From Hymenobacter sp. BT559 (GTDB lineage: Bacteria > Bacteroidota > Bacteroidia > Cytophagales > Hymenobacteraceae): a DNA stretch of 64,000 bases. The notes beneath the pieces are model-generated. The model saw only the letters and a program-made list of their open reading frames with translations. It had not been told where the DNA came from and did not search any database. Both the position numbers and the translations under genes were made by a program. The stretch lies in assembly GCF_016427535.1 (NCBI RefSeq), contig NZ_JAELXV010000003.1, positions 845,247-909,246 of the forward strand. Reading direction: 5' to 3'. This document shows, piece by piece, positions 44,082 to 53,520 of this stretch (positions are counted from its first letter, which is position 1; each line of letters opens with the position of its first letter).

Positions 44082-45896
44082 TTACTTGACACTGGCTGCC
44101 CAAGCGTCCATTTTCTTTTCGAGCACGGCCAGCGGCATCGAGCCATCTTTCAGCAGCTCGTCGTGAAAGTCGCTGAGCTTGAACTTGCTGCCAAGCTGTT
44201 TTTCGTACTTCGTGCGCAGCTCCCTGATTTTGAGCTGCCCGATTTTGTAGCCCAGCGCCTGGCCCGGAATAGCCATGTAGCGCTCGATGGCCGAGGTGGC
44301 TTCGTCGGGCGTGGTGCTCAGGTTTTCGAGCAGGTAGGCAATGGCTTGCTCGCGCGTGAGCTGGCGCGAGTGCAAGCCGGTATCTACCACTAGGCGCACG
44401 GCGCGCAGCATTTCGTCGCCCATGGCGCCCATGCGCTGGTAGGGGTCTTTGTAAAGACCTAGCTCGGGCCCCAGGCTTTCGCAATACAGTGCCCAGCCCT
44501 CCACGTAGGCCGTCTGAAAGCCAAAGCGCCGGAACTTGGGTAGGCTGGTATTCTCCTGGGTCAGCGAAATCTGATAATGGTGGCCCGGAATAGCCTCGTG
44601 CAAAAACAGCGATTCCATGCCTGAGGTAGTGGCAAACTTGGTGGCGTCGGGAATGGGCACGTAGAAAATGCCCGGCCGCGAGCCATCAGGCGAGCCCTGG
44701 TTGTACTCCGCCGACGCCGAGGCTTCGCGAAATTTCTCGGTTTCGCGAATCTCAAACGGCGTTTTGGGCGTGCGCCCAAACATCGTTTTCAAGTTGGGCA
44801 GCATCCGCTGGTGAATGTCCTCGAAGGCCGCCAGCACCTGCTGCGGCGTTTTGAAGGGTCGAAACTTAGGGTCGGTGTTTAAGTACTTGAAGAAAGCCTT
44901 TAGGTCGCCCTTGAAGCCAACTTCGGCCTTAATCTGCTCCATCGAAGCTCGAATGCGCGCTACCTCGGCCAGCCCAATCTGGTAGATTTCGGCGGGCGTT
45001 TTGTCGGTGGTCGTCGCGTATTTTACCTCGTAGGCGTAGATGTCCTTGCCGCCGTTTACCGCGTCGATGCCGCTTGTGGCGCGGGACTTGGGCAGGTATT
45101 CGGTCTGCAAAAAGGTACCTAGCTTCTTGTACGAGGGTACCAACTCTGTGAGAATAGCCTTCTTGTAAGCTTCCGTCAGGCGCGTTTTGTCGGCGTCCGA
45201 AAAGTCCTTAGGCAGGCTAGCTATCGGGCCGTAGTACAGGCTCTTGGTTGGGTCAGTTACTACGATGTCTTTGGCCAAGAGCTGCGGCACCATGCGCACC
45301 ACTAGGGCGCGCGGCAGCACCACGCCCGCCTTCAGACCCGTGCGGAAGTTGGCAATGGCCGAGTCGGTCCAGGCCGTGAAGCCGTGCACGCGCCCGAGCC
45401 AGTTGTCGTAGTCCTGCACTGTTTTGAAGGGCTGGATGCCCTGCCCCGAGCCGTACTGCCCTAGGGTGATGGGCAAGCCATAAAACTGATTGGCCGGTAT
45501 CATCCAGCTGTTTAGCTTGAGCCCCGCCAGCCCGTGGTTCATCTCATACTGAAAGATATCGTAGCTGATTTTGTCGTTCGCATCCAGCTTCTCGCGGTCA
45601 AATTTTTGCAGCCGCGTGAGGTAGCCCTGGTAAAAATTGCGCAGCGTGTCGCGGAAGGCCCGCGCCTGGTTGTTGGGCAGCTGGTCGTTGTAGCGGTTGT
45701 CGCCGTAGGCCGTGGCATCGAGCGGAAACAGCTGTGAGTTTTTCTCCCAGTAGCTGTCAAACAAGGCATTGAGGTCCTTGTCACCGCTGGTAGTGGCCGT
45801 AGTTTCCGAGCTGGTTTTATCAGAAGAGGTAGACGACTGGCAGCCCGCCAGCCACAGGGCAGCAGCGGCCAACGCCGCCTGCGCGAGGTATTTCAT
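44082..45896 (-). CDS. DUF885 family lipoprotein, metallopeptidase-like
   Basis: A 604-residue lipoprotein with signal MKYLAQAALAAAALWLAGCQ (lipobox LAGC, Cys19). The DUF885 domain fills the rest: SYDIFQYEMNHGLAG, the HEAIPGHHYQ motif near residue 435 with two His and one Glu as probable zinc ligands, FQTAYVEGWALYCESLGPELGLYKDPYQRMG and AIERYMAIPGQALGYKIG. The family is thought to contain zinc peptidases, but the substrate is unknown. It follows cphA by 14 bases on the same strand, so it is probably co-transcribed with cyanophycin synthetase. Confidence 0.88.
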   Translation of the reverse strand: MKYLAQAALAAAALWLAGCQSSTSSDKTSSETTATTSGDKDLNALFDSYWEKNSQLFPLDATAYGDNRYNDQLPNNQARAFRDTLRNFYQGYLTRLQKFDREKLDANDKISYDIFQYEMNHGLAGLKLNSWMIPANQFYGLPITLGQYGSGQGIQPFKTVQDYDNWLGRVHGFTAWTDSAIANFRTGLKAGVVLPRALVVRMVPQLLAKDIVVTDPTKSLYYGPIASLPKDFSDADKTRLTEAYKKAILTELVPSYKKLGTFLQTEYLPKSRATSGIDAVNGGKDIYAYEVKYATTTDKTPAEIYQIGLAEVARIRASMEQIKAEVGFKGDLKAFFKYLNTDPKFRPFKTPQQVLAAFEDIHQRMLPNLKTMFGRTPKTPFEIRETEKFREASASAEYNQGSPDGSRPGIFYVPIPDATKFATTSGMESLFLHEAIPGHHYQISLTQENTSLPKFRRFGFQTAYVEGWALYCESLGPELGLYKDPYQRMGAMGDEMLRAVRLVVDTGLHSRQLTREQAIAYLLENLSTTPDEATSAIERYMAIPGQALGYKIGQLKIRELRTKYEKQLGSKFKLSDFHDELLKDGSMPLAVLEKKMDAWAASVK

Positions 45897-45910
45897 GGAA
45901 GCGAAGTAAA

Positions 45911-48577
45911 TTAAATCTGATAAGACAGGGCGGTGCCCGCGTCTTTGCCTAGGTTAGCCTCAAACTCGTCGAGCTTCTTAAGCGTGCCGCTGATGTTTTC
46001 GGTCAGCAGCACTACCACCGAGCCTTCGGGGGCCGTGGCCAGCACGTGGTCGATGGCGTCCATCTCATTTTCGATGTAGGTGATGGGCACTTCGGGCTTG
46101 TCGAGGCGCAGGCCGCGCGTCATTATCTCCCGCAGGAACTCCGCCGACTTGCCGCGCAAATCCCGGTCTTGGCGCAAGATTATCTCATCGAAGATGCGCC
46201 CTGCCACGCGCGAGAACCCTAGGGTATCCTCGTCGCGCCGGTCGCCGAGGCCGCTCACTACCCCAATTTTGCGGGTGGCCGGGGTAGCTTCCATAAACTC
46301 GGCAAAGCGCGTGATGCCCGCCGTGTTGTGGGCGTAGTCCACGATGACCTCGAAGCGCGGAAACTTGTAGCTGTTCATGCGCCCCGGCGTTTTGGTAGCC
46401 GAAGGGATGAAGGTGCGGAACGCTGTCTTAATCGCATCCTTGTCGAAGCCCGCCAGGTAGCCCGCCAGCGCGGCAGCCAGCGCATTCTCGATGTTGAAGG
46501 TGGCGCGGCCCCCTAGGGTCACCGGAAACTCCAGGGCCCGGTCGATGCGCAGCTTATAAGAGTTCTTGTAAATCGTGACGTAGCCTTCCTCGTACACCGC
46601 CGCCACGCCGCCAGCCTCCACGTGCTCCTGAATGCGTGGGTTGTTCTCGTTCATCGAGAAGTACGCCACCTTGCAGTCGAGCGTGCGGCCCATGTCATAC
46701 ACTAGGTCGTCGTCGGCGTTGAGCACCGCCCAGCCGTGCTTGGGCACGGTGCGGGGTACCACGCTTTTCACGGCCGCCATTTCCTCCACAGTGTAGATGT
46801 CGCGCAGCCCTAGGTGGTCGGCGGCCACGTTGGTCACCACTGCAATGTCGCAGCTATGGAAGCCCAGGCCCGAGCGCAGCATGCCGCCGCGCGCCGTTTC
46901 GAGCACCGCATAGTTCACAGTAGGGTCGCGCAGCACAAACTCGGCGCTCTGCCCGCCCGTGCAGTCACCCTTCTGCAGCTGCACGCCCTGAATGTAAATG
47001 CCATCGGTGGTCGTGAAGCCAACCTTGTAGCCGGTGCTGCCGACCAGATGCGCAATCAGGCGTGTGGTTGTCGTCTTGCCGTTGGTGCCCGTGATGGCGA
47101 TAATCGGGATACGCGCCGTGGAGCCGGCCGGGAAGAGCATGTCAATAACCGGTGCGGCCACGTTGCGCGGCAGCCCGTCGGTGGGGGCAATGTGCATGCG
47201 GAAGCCCGGTGCCGCGTTTACTTCAATCACCGCGCCCCGCGTCTCGTTCAGTGGAATTGCGATATCGCTGGTGAGCAAGTCGATGCCGCAAATGTCGAGC
47301 CCCACTATGCCTGCCACGCGTTCGGCCAGCAGTAGGTTATAGGGGTGAATGAGGTCCGTAACATCGGTAGCCGTGCCGCCGGTGCTGATGTTGGCCGTGC
47401 TCTTGAGGTACAGCGTTTCGCCGGCCGGCAGCACCGATTCTAGGGATAGTTCCTTGCCCTTCAAAATGTCCAGCGTGTGCTGGTCGGCCTTGATGGAGGT
47501 TAGTACCTTTTCGTGGCCCACGCCGCGGCGCGGGTCCTCGTTTACTTTATCAATGAGCTGCTGAATGGTGCGCTCGCCGTCGCCGGTTACGGCGGCGGGG
47601 GTGCGCTTGGCCGCCGCAATGAGCTTGCCGTTCACCACCAGCAGGCGGTAGTCGTCGCCCTGCACGTACTGCTCCACTATCACGGCCCGCGAGTAGGCCT
47701 TGGCCGCTTTCAGGCCTTCCACCGCATCTTCCCAATTGGTAATGCGAATAGTAGCCCCCTTGCCGTGGTTGCCATCTAGTGGCTTAGTCACAATGGGGAA
47801 GCCTAGTTCTTCGATGGCGTCGCGCAGGCCATCTTCTGAATACACTGTGGTGCCGCGGGGCACGGGCACGCCGCCATCGGCCAGCATGGCCTTGGTGCGG
47901 TTCTTATTGCCGGCCACCTCCACGCTCGCGTGCGAGGTTAGGTTGGTGGTCGTGGCCCAGATGCGTCGTTGGTTTACGCCGTAGCCAAGCTGAATAATGT
48001 TGCTATTCTTGAGCTGGATGTAGGGGATGTTGCGCGAGGCGGCCTCGGCCACAATGCTCCAGGTGCTAGGTCCAAAAAACTCCTCTTCCCGAATATCGTG
48101 CAGCTCGTCAATAACCGGCTTTAGGTCGAAGGCCTCACCCTTGGCCAGGGCCTCTACCAACTCTACGGCAGCCTGCGCTGCGTAGCGGCCCGCCCGCTCC
48201 TCCTGGTAGGCAAATACTACGTACTCCACGCCTTCCTCACGAGCGGGATAGCTTTTGCCCCAGAACACCGGCATGCCGGCCTGGCGCTGCAGCTCCAGCG
48301 CCACGTGCTGAATAACGTGCCCTAGGGGCTCGCCGTCGGCTAGCTGCTCCTGGGTGAGGGGAGGGTGCTTAGCCAGCTGCTTGTTGGAGTGGCGGCCCGG
48401 CGCGTGCGGCTGGCCCAGCTGGGGCAGCAGGGCCGTGAGGCGCTCGGCAAAGCCATCGAGGGTATTGCTCCATTCGCCGGCAAGTTCTCCCAAATCAACT
48501 TTGCACACAATCAGTCGGAGGTGCTTCACCGACCAATAGCTCGGGCCGCGCATCGTGCGCAGGTCAATAATCTTCAT
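45911..48577 (-). CDS. cphA: Cyanophycin synthetase
   Basis: CphA polymerises Asp and Arg into cyanophycin, a nitrogen reserve granule, using ATP. The 888-residue protein matches the family length. The N-terminal domain (MRGPSYWSVKHLRLIV) is followed by an ATP-grasp domain (about 210-470; FPIVTKPLDGNHGKGATI, VIEVNAAPGFRMH) and a Mur-ligase-like domain with P-loop ITGTNGKTTTTRLIAH near 500 and VDYAHNTAG near 725. Both catalytic domains look intact. No cyanophycinase (cphB) is seen in this window; the adjacent gene is a DUF885 peptidase-like lipoprotein. Confidence 0.95.
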   Translation of the reverse strand: MKIIDLRTMRGPSYWSVKHLRLIVCKVDLGELAGEWSNTLDGFAERLTALLPQLGQPHAPGRHSNKQLAKHPPLTQEQLADGEPLGHVIQHVALELQRQAGMPVFWGKSYPAREEGVEYVVFAYQEERAGRYAAQAAVELVEALAKGEAFDLKPVIDELHDIREEEFFGPSTWSIVAEAASRNIPYIQLKNSNIIQLGYGVNQRRIWATTTNLTSHASVEVAGNKNRTKAMLADGGVPVPRGTTVYSEDGLRDAIEELGFPIVTKPLDGNHGKGATIRITNWEDAVEGLKAAKAYSRAVIVEQYVQGDDYRLLVVNGKLIAAAKRTPAAVTGDGERTIQQLIDKVNEDPRRGVGHEKVLTSIKADQHTLDILKGKELSLESVLPAGETLYLKSTANISTGGTATDVTDLIHPYNLLLAERVAGIVGLDICGIDLLTSDIAIPLNETRGAVIEVNAAPGFRMHIAPTDGLPRNVAAPVIDMLFPAGSTARIPIIAITGTNGKTTTTRLIAHLVGSTGYKVGFTTTDGIYIQGVQLQKGDCTGGQSAEFVLRDPTVNYAVLETARGGMLRSGLGFHSCDIAVVTNVAADHLGLRDIYTVEEMAAVKSVVPRTVPKHGWAVLNADDDLVYDMGRTLDCKVAYFSMNENNPRIQEHVEAGGVAAVYEEGYVTIYKNSYKLRIDRALEFPVTLGGRATFNIENALAAALAGYLAGFDKDAIKTAFRTFIPSATKTPGRMNSYKFPRFEVIVDYAHNTAGITRFAEFMEATPATRKIGVVSGLGDRRDEDTLGFSRVAGRIFDEIILRQDRDLRGKSAEFLREIMTRGLRLDKPEVPITYIENEMDAIDHVLATAPEGSVVVLLTENISGTLKKLDEFEANLGKDAGTALSYQI

Positions 48578-48785
48578 ATAAGCAAGTCAGGAAAAAGCCG
48601 CTAGTTTGGCCAGCGGATTAGCAATGTAGGCACCATACGTTGATAGCGCCCTATATACGCACAAAGCCCGCAAAAGAGGCATTACTAGCTAACTGGCAAG
48701 GATGCACCTGTAAGTAACCTGAACACTACTGATTCAGCTAGATGCCGCCGTTCAGCAGTATTTTGGAGCACTTCCTTGTTGTTTA

Positions 48786-49967
48786 ATGTCTTCTGAAATT
48801 GCTACTCCGCTTACGCCCGTTGCCGGTGCAAAACCTTATTTCCCGGCGCTGACGGGTTTACGTGCCCTAGCAGCCTGGCTTATTTTTTTTCATCATGTCA
48901 ATTCCTTCGAGCTCAAAAGCCTGCCCGAACGTATTACCGGCGAGTTTCACCTAGGGGTTACGGTATTTTTTGTACTAAGCGGCCTGCTTATCGGGGTGCG
49001 CTACGGGCGCCAGCTAACCCTATCGCGCCAGTGGTTAGTCAACTATGTTCGCCACCGCTTCGCCCGCATCTACCCGCTCTATTTTCTGCTTACCTGCTTG
49101 TACTTTGTGGTGTACCAGTTGGCTCCGCAATACGATAACACAGGACTCTTTACTGAGTCGCACCTACCAGGCAAGGCATTGGTGATAGGCATGAACCTGA
49201 CTCTGCTACGCAGCTGGTTTACTGGGTTTCGATTCACGGGCATCTACACTGGCTGGACGCTGACCGTGGAGGAGTTTTTTTATCTGCTGGCGCCTTTTCT
49301 CCTGCTGGGTCTGCGGCGTCGGCCGGCACGCTTGCCGTTATATGTTGTAGGCTTCGTAGCTATCGGCTGCGCGTTAGTAGCCTTGCCCGCCCCCTTTCAC
49401 CGGTTTGGATTCATGCCTACTTACACATTTATGCTAGCGGCTACTTTCTTTGGCCGTAGCTTCGAGTTTCTAGGGGGTATTTACCTTGCGCTACTATGGT
49501 TGCGCCAAGCGCCTGTATTGGATTGGCTTGTCCGACACGTTTCCTGTACTGCAGTAGGAGGGGCCTGGGTATTAAGCTGCCTGGGGCTGCTGGTACTAAA
49601 TCATGCACTGCCTTGGAGCAACGAGCAGGCTGATTTGGGCCGTATCGTTATCAATAATCTGTTAGTCGTGCCTGGTATTTGCCTACTGCTGTACGGCCTG
49701 ATGCACGAGTCTACTTGTTTGGGGCGCTTACTTAGTAGTCAGCCTTTCGACTTGTTTGGTAAAGCTAGCTACGCGTTCTACCTGATTCATGCCGAATTGC
49801 TCGACCGCTTCCTCATCCTGCACGTCACTACCAGCCTACCCCTGCGCTTTTTTATTACCAATGCGCTGGCCATTGCCCTTTACAAGGGTGTCGAAGATCC
49901 CTTACACCGGCTGCTGGCGCCACCTAGGGTAGCAAGCAGCGCTACTAAAAAACAAACCCCCAGGTAA
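48786..49967 (+). CDS. Acyltransferase 3 family membrane protein
   Basis: A 393-residue membrane acyltransferase of the OafA/YrhL type, which transfers acetyl or other acyl groups to sugars of cell-surface polymers. Seen: PALTGLRALAAWLIFFHHVN (conserved Arg and His in helix 1), GVTVFFVLSGLLIGVRYG, RHRFARIYPLYFLLTCLYF, TGWTLTVEEFFYLLAPFLLL and about ten hydrophobic segments in total. No polysaccharide genes adjoin it, so the target is unknown. Base composition is a little lower in G+C than its neighbours. The TAA stop lies in the loop of its terminator. Confidence 0.88.
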   Translation: MSSEIATPLTPVAGAKPYFPALTGLRALAAWLIFFHHVNSFELKSLPERITGEFHLGVTVFFVLSGLLIGVRYGRQLTLSRQWLVNYVRHRFARIYPLYFLLTCLYFVVYQLAPQYDNTGLFTESHLPGKALVIGMNLTLLRSWFTGFRFTGIYTGWTLTVEEFFYLLAPFLLLGLRRRPARLPLYVVGFVAIGCALVALPAPFHRFGFMPTYTFMLAATFFGRSFEFLGGIYLALLWLRQAPVLDWLVRHVSCTAVGGAWVLSCLGLLVLNHALPWSNEQADLGRIVINNLLVVPGICLLLYGLMHESTCLGRLLSSQPFDLFGKASYAFYLIHAELLDRFLILHVTTSLPLRFFITNALAIALYKGVEDPLHRLLAPPRVASSATKKQTPR

Positions 49968-49989
49968 GCAGCTAGCTTTCTGGGGGTTT
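49954..49989. terminator. Terminator overlapping the acyltransferase stop
   Basis: AAACCCCCAG (49954-49963) pairs with CTGGGGGTTT (49980-49989), with the TAA stop codon inside the 16-base loop. It may also terminate tRNA-Cys transcription from the other strand. Confidence 0.75.
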
Positions 49990-49994
49990 AGTTG

Positions 49995-50065
49995 AGGTAA
50001 CGGGCGGATTCGAACCGCCGTAGGAGGTTTTGCAGACCTCTACCTAGCCACTCGGTCACGTTACC
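49995..50065 (-). tRNA. tRNA-Cys (anticodon GCA)
   Basis: On the minus strand a 71-base cloverleaf: acceptor GGTAACG/CGTTACC with discriminator T, D-arm, anticodon arm GAGGT-CTGCAAA-ACCTC with GCA, and T-arm GGCGG-TTCGAAT-CCGCC. The 3' CCA is not encoded. A matching promoter lies at 50078-50107, so it is transcribed as its own unit. Confidence 0.97.
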
Positions 50066-50077
50066 GGCTTGGGCGGG

Positions 50078-50107
50078 CAAAGGTACGAAAAAAGACCACA
50101 TTGCCAA
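50078..50107 (-). promoter_or_regulatory. Promoter of tRNA-Cys
   Basis: On the minus strand TTG (50107-50105), 19 bases, then TACCTTTG (50085-50078). The mature tRNA starts 13 bases after the -7 box. Identical -7 boxes precede rplM and rpsA. Confidence 0.75.
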
Positions 50108-50140
50108 AATTACTCGCCTAAATGCTGGAAATACTTACAT

Positions 50141-50171
50141 AAAAAAAGCCCCGGCCTTTCGACCGGGGCTT
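50141..50171 (-). terminator. rpsA intrinsic terminator
   Basis: AAGCCCCGG (50146-50154) pairs with CCGGGGCTT (50163-50171), 8-base loop, followed on the minus strand by a run of seven T. It lies 24 bases after the rpsA stop. Confidence 0.85.
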
Positions 50172-50194
50172 CTTAGTTACCTTAATTCAAGGAC

Positions 50195-52090
50195 TTACGA
50201 ACCTTGAATTTCAGCGTTGTCGGGCGAGTTGCCAGCCAGCGGGGTGCCAGCTTCGGCGCGCGCCTTCAGGCGGTCTTCGCCAGCCTGGCGCTCGGCACCA
50301 GCAAGCTGGTCGCGCAGGGCGCTCAGGGCGTCGAGGTCACCTAGGGTGTTCTTCTCGGCGGGCTTCTTGAGGTCGCTCAGTTTGCCTTCGCCTTGGGCAG
50401 CGCCGCCAGCGGGGGCCTTCTTAGCAAACTTCGAGTTAGAAGCGCGGTTGCTCTCATCCTCTTTGTTGTACACCGCAGTGTGCGACAGCACGATGCGACG
50501 GTCATCTTTCGAGAACTCGGTAACGCGGAAGTCGAGCGACTCGCCGTTTTCGGCGTTCGAGCCATCCTCTTTCACCAAGCCTTTGGGGTAAGCGAAGCCC
50601 TCGATGCCGTAAGGCAGTTCGAGTACAGCGCCACGGTCCGACTTCTCGGTGATGGTAGCCTTGTGTACCGAGCCGGGGGTGAACACCGTCTGGAAGGTAT
50701 CCCAGGGGTTTTCCTCCAGCTGCTTCACACCTAGGGCCAGGCGGCGAGCGGGCATGTCAAGCTCCAGTACTACTACGTCGAGCTTGTCGCCAACTTTAAC
50801 CACCTCCGAGGGGTGCTTAATTTTCTTGGTCCACGACAGGTCCGATACGTGCACGAGGCCGTCTACACCTTCTTCCAGTTCTACGAACAGGCCGAAGTTG
50901 GTCAGGTTGCGCACGGCGCCGCTGTGCTTGGTGCCTACAGCAAACTTCTCAGCGAAGTCGCCACGGGTCCACGGGTCTTCGGTCAGTTGCTTGATGCCGA
51001 GGCTCATCTTGCGGTCTTCGCGGTCGAGGGTCAGTACTACTGCCTCTACCGTGTCGCCCTGCTTGATGAAGTCCTGCGGGTTGCGCAGGTGCTGGCTCCA
51101 GCTCATTTCCGATACGTGGATGAGGCCTTCAACGCCCGGTACCACTTCCATGAATGCGCCGTAGTCGGCTACGTTCACGATGCGGCCCTGAACACGCGAG
51201 CCAGGACCTAGGTCGGCCGGCAGCGAATCCCATGGGTGAGGCGTCAGCTGCTTCAAGCCCAGCGAAATACGCTTCTTGGCTTCGTCGAAGTCCAACACAA
51301 CCACGTTGAGTTTTTGGTCGAGCTGCAGTGCTTCGCTCGGGTGAGCGATGCGGCCCCACGAAATGTCCGTGATGTGCAGCAGACCATCGACACCGCCGAG
51401 GTCGATGAACACGCCGAAGTTGGTCATGTTCTTGATGTTGCCTTCCAGAATCTGACCTTTTTCGAGGTTGTTCAGGATGGCTTCGCGCTGCTGCTCTAGG
51501 TCCTTCTCGATGAGGACTTTGTGCGATACAACCACGTTGTCGAAAGCGGCGTTGATTTTCACCACTTTCACTTCCATGCGGCGACCAACATAGATGTCGA
51601 AGTCGCGGATGGGCTTCACGTCAATCTGCGAGCCGGGGAGGAAGGCTTCAACGCCATCCATCTCCATGATGAGGCCGCCTTTGGTGCGGCGCTTCACCAC
51701 GCCTTCCAGCACAGTATCATTCTCCAGAGCCGCATAAATAGCGTTCCAGGCCTGCTTGATTTTAGCTTTCTTACGGCTCAGGATGAGCTGGCCGTTTGCA
51801 TCCTCTTGGTCTTCGATGAATACGTCAACCTCGTCGCCCACTTTCAGTTCGGGCAGGTCACGGAATTCGCTCAGCGGCACCAAGCCGTCCGATTTGAAGC
51901 CGATGTTCAGGATAACATCGCGGTCGGTGATACCTACCACGGTGCCTTTAATTACCTCTTCCTCCTGTACGGTGGTGAGGGTGTCGCCGTAAAGCTTTTC
52001 CAGCTCGGCGCGTTGCTCGGCGTTGTAGTTACCACCAAAGCCGCTGGCTCCGACATTGTCCCAGTCGAAATCGTCAACCAATTCTGCCAT
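50195..52090 (-). CDS. rpsA: 30S ribosomal protein S1
   Basis: S1 binds mRNA and helps initiation on the ribosome. From the ATG at 52090 (MAELVDDFDWDNVGASGFGG) the protein has 631 residues with six S1 RNA-binding repeats (for example IKGTVVGITDRDVILNIG, FGVFIDLGGVDGLLHITDIS, YGAFMEVVPGVEGLIHVSEM and FGLFVELEEGVDGLVHVSDL). The frame is open 78 codons further, but that part overlaps the promoter at 52201-52231 and the leader, so it is not coding. The C-terminal tail is rich in charged and Ala residues. S1 is often autoregulated through its leader; the 105-base leader here may serve that. Confidence 0.97.
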   Translation of the reverse strand: MAELVDDFDWDNVGASGFGGNYNAEQRAELEKLYGDTLTTVQEEEVIKGTVVGITDRDVILNIGFKSDGLVPLSEFRDLPELKVGDEVDVFIEDQEDANGQLILSRKKAKIKQAWNAIYAALENDTVLEGVVKRRTKGGLIMEMDGVEAFLPGSQIDVKPIRDFDIYVGRRMEVKVVKINAAFDNVVVSHKVLIEKDLEQQREAILNNLEKGQILEGNIKNMTNFGVFIDLGGVDGLLHITDISWGRIAHPSEALQLDQKLNVVVLDFDEAKKRISLGLKQLTPHPWDSLPADLGPGSRVQGRIVNVADYGAFMEVVPGVEGLIHVSEMSWSQHLRNPQDFIKQGDTVEAVVLTLDREDRKMSLGIKQLTEDPWTRGDFAEKFAVGTKHSGAVRNLTNFGLFVELEEGVDGLVHVSDLSWTKKIKHPSEVVKVGDKLDVVVLELDMPARRLALGVKQLEENPWDTFQTVFTPGSVHKATITEKSDRGAVLELPYGIEGFAYPKGLVKEDGSNAENGESLDFRVTEFSKDDRRIVLSHTAVYNKEDESNRASNSKFAKKAPAGGAAQGEGKLSDLKKPAEKNTLGDLDALSALRDQLAGAERQAGEDRLKARAEAGTPLAGNSPDNAEIQGS

Positions 52091-52200
52091 GTAATAGCAG
52101 GTTCCTAAGCTACTGAACGCCACACCGGAACCTAGGGCGGGGCGCATTTTGAGTTGGTTCCGAAAGAAAAATCTTCCGACCTGCCGCCTTGACAGGGCCG

Positions 52201-52231
52201 CAAAGGTACGGATTTTCAGTGAGTTTAGCAA
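52201..52231 (-). promoter_or_regulatory. Promoter of rpsA
   Basis: On the minus strand TTG (52231-52229), 20 bases, then TACCTTTG (52208-52201). It places the transcript start at about 52195, 105 bases before the ATG at 52090, and rules out the longer reading frame. Confidence 0.75.
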
Positions 52232-52247
52232 ATAGGCAAGCAGATTT

Positions 52248-52652
52248 TCAACGAGGCCAGACTCGCTTAGGCTCAAGGCTAAGCTGCCAATCGGAGTGGT
52301 CTTGTGGTGGAGTATCAATATCAATGACGTGCTCAGCCAAGAAGGGCACTTCTGCTCCTAGGCGGAGATAGAAATCATCTTCAAAATCTAAGCAGGCTGG
52401 TTGGTTATCAAGGATGCCGATATAAGTATCACCAATCTTCTCTTTGACGATAACCCACATTCTTTCTCCCACTACATCTATCGTCCTCTCATCATCAACT
52501 TCAATGTCAAATATTAGTCTTGCCGCTTGCCCGCGTTTTATAGCCTGTCTAGCTTCTAATGCAGGAATCCAGAAGCTATCGCCATACTTGGCATGTGATT
52601 CTTCGGCAGAGCGCAATTCCCAATAATCAGTTTTTATCGTTGGCTTCCGCAT
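52248..52652 (-). CDS. DUF2314-like protein
   Basis: A 134-residue soluble protein. Seen: SFWIPALEARQAIKRGQAARLIFDIEVDD, then GERMWVIVKEKIGDTYIGIL, DNQPACLDF and a C-terminal VPFLAEHVIDI, a layout like DUF2314 (FWxP, WVxV, GxLxNxP, F-x-x-x-H-I), a family that includes predicted immunity proteins. The region is markedly richer in A+T than the ribosomal gene next to it, which suggests recent acquisition. No toxin gene adjoins it. It is convergent with nothing and ends shortly before the rpsA promoter on the same strand. Family assignment is moderate. Confidence 0.6.
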   Translation of the reverse strand: MRKPTIKTDYWELRSAEESHAKYGDSFWIPALEARQAIKRGQAARLIFDIEVDDERTIDVVGERMWVIVKEKIGDTYIGILDNQPACLDFEDDFYLRLGAEVPFLAEHVIDIDTPPQDHSDWQLSLEPKRVWPR

Positions 52653-52794
52653 AAGATAGTTATACTAGTCACAATAGACGACATGAGAGCTACCTGAAAA
52701 ATAAGGAGTTAGCAAGCTGCGAAGTAGCAACCTCACCACCCGTTCACTGGAGTTGCCGTATTTGCTGGCGTGCTATCTCAATAAGCACCATTAT

Positions 52795-53484
52795 ATGGAA
52801 AAACTCGTGCTCATCCGCCACGGTGAAAGCCAATGGAACCTCGAAAATCGCTTCACTGGCTGGGCTGATGTGGACCTGACCGATACTGGCCGCCAACAGG
52901 CGCGGCAAGCGGGGCAGATTCTGAAAAAGAACGGCTACACCTTCGACCAAGGCTTTACGTCGGTGCTGCGGCGGGCCATCAAAACGCTTGACTACGTGCT
53001 TGATGAGATGGACTGCATGTGGATTCCGATTCAGAAGTCGTGGCGGCTCAATGAGCGCTTCTACGGTGCGCTGCAAGGACTAAACAAAGCCGAAACAGCC
53101 GAAAAGTATGGGGCTGACCAGGTGCAGTTATGGCGGCGCGACCCGCACGCGCTGCCCCCGGCCGTTACGCGCGAAGACCCGCGCTTTCCGGGCCACGATA
53201 TTCGATATAAGCACTTAACGGACCGCGAATTGCCGCTGACCGAAAACCTGAGTTCGACCATGGAGCGGGTAATGCCCTTCTGGACCGAGCGCATTGTGCG
53301 GGCCATGCGCCACCAGCAGAAGGTAGTGGTGGCGGCCCACGGCAACAGCATACGGGCGCTTGTGCAATACATCGACAAGCTTTCGGATGAGGAAGTGACC
53401 AAGCTAGAAATCCCCACCGGTGTGCCCCTGGTGTATGAGCTAGATGACAACTTGAACCGCATCAAGCACTACTACCTGCAGTAA
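52795..53484 (+). CDS. gpmA: 2,3-bisphosphoglycerate-dependent phosphoglycerate mutase
   Basis: GpmA interconverts 3- and 2-phosphoglycerate in glycolysis and gluconeogenesis. The 229-residue protein begins [20 protein letters not shown] with the phosphohistidine motif RHGESxWN, followed by [40 protein letters not shown] and the second active-site block [17 protein letters not shown] near residue 178. The start at 52795 fits the family; the longer frame adds 14 unrelated residues. It is a single gene. Confidence 0.97.
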   Translation: MEKLVLIRHGESQWNLENRFTGWADVDLTDTGRQQARQAGQILKKNGYTFDQGFTSVLRRAIKTLDYVLDEMDCMWIPIQKSWRLNERFYGALQGLNKAETAEKYGADQVQLWRRDPHALPPAVTREDPRFPGHDIRYKHLTDRELPLTENLSSTMERVMPFWTERIVRAMRHQQKVVVAAHGNSIRALVQYIDKLSDEEVTKLEIPTGVPLVYELDDNLNRIKHYYLQ

Positions 53485-53520
53485 CAGAAAGAAGCTTAAA
53501 CGTTGTAGTCCAAGCTACTG

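Noticed and set aside
44023..44484. Long upstream extension of the DoxX gene
   Set aside because: It runs in another frame through the DUF885 gene on the same strand and through its terminator; DoxX proteins start at MKFNNFEL.
52091..52324. N-terminal extension of rpsA by 78 codons
   Set aside because: It covers the TTG-N20-TACCTTTG promoter and the leader, and it overlaps the next gene. MAELVDDFDWDN at 52090 matches S1 starts.
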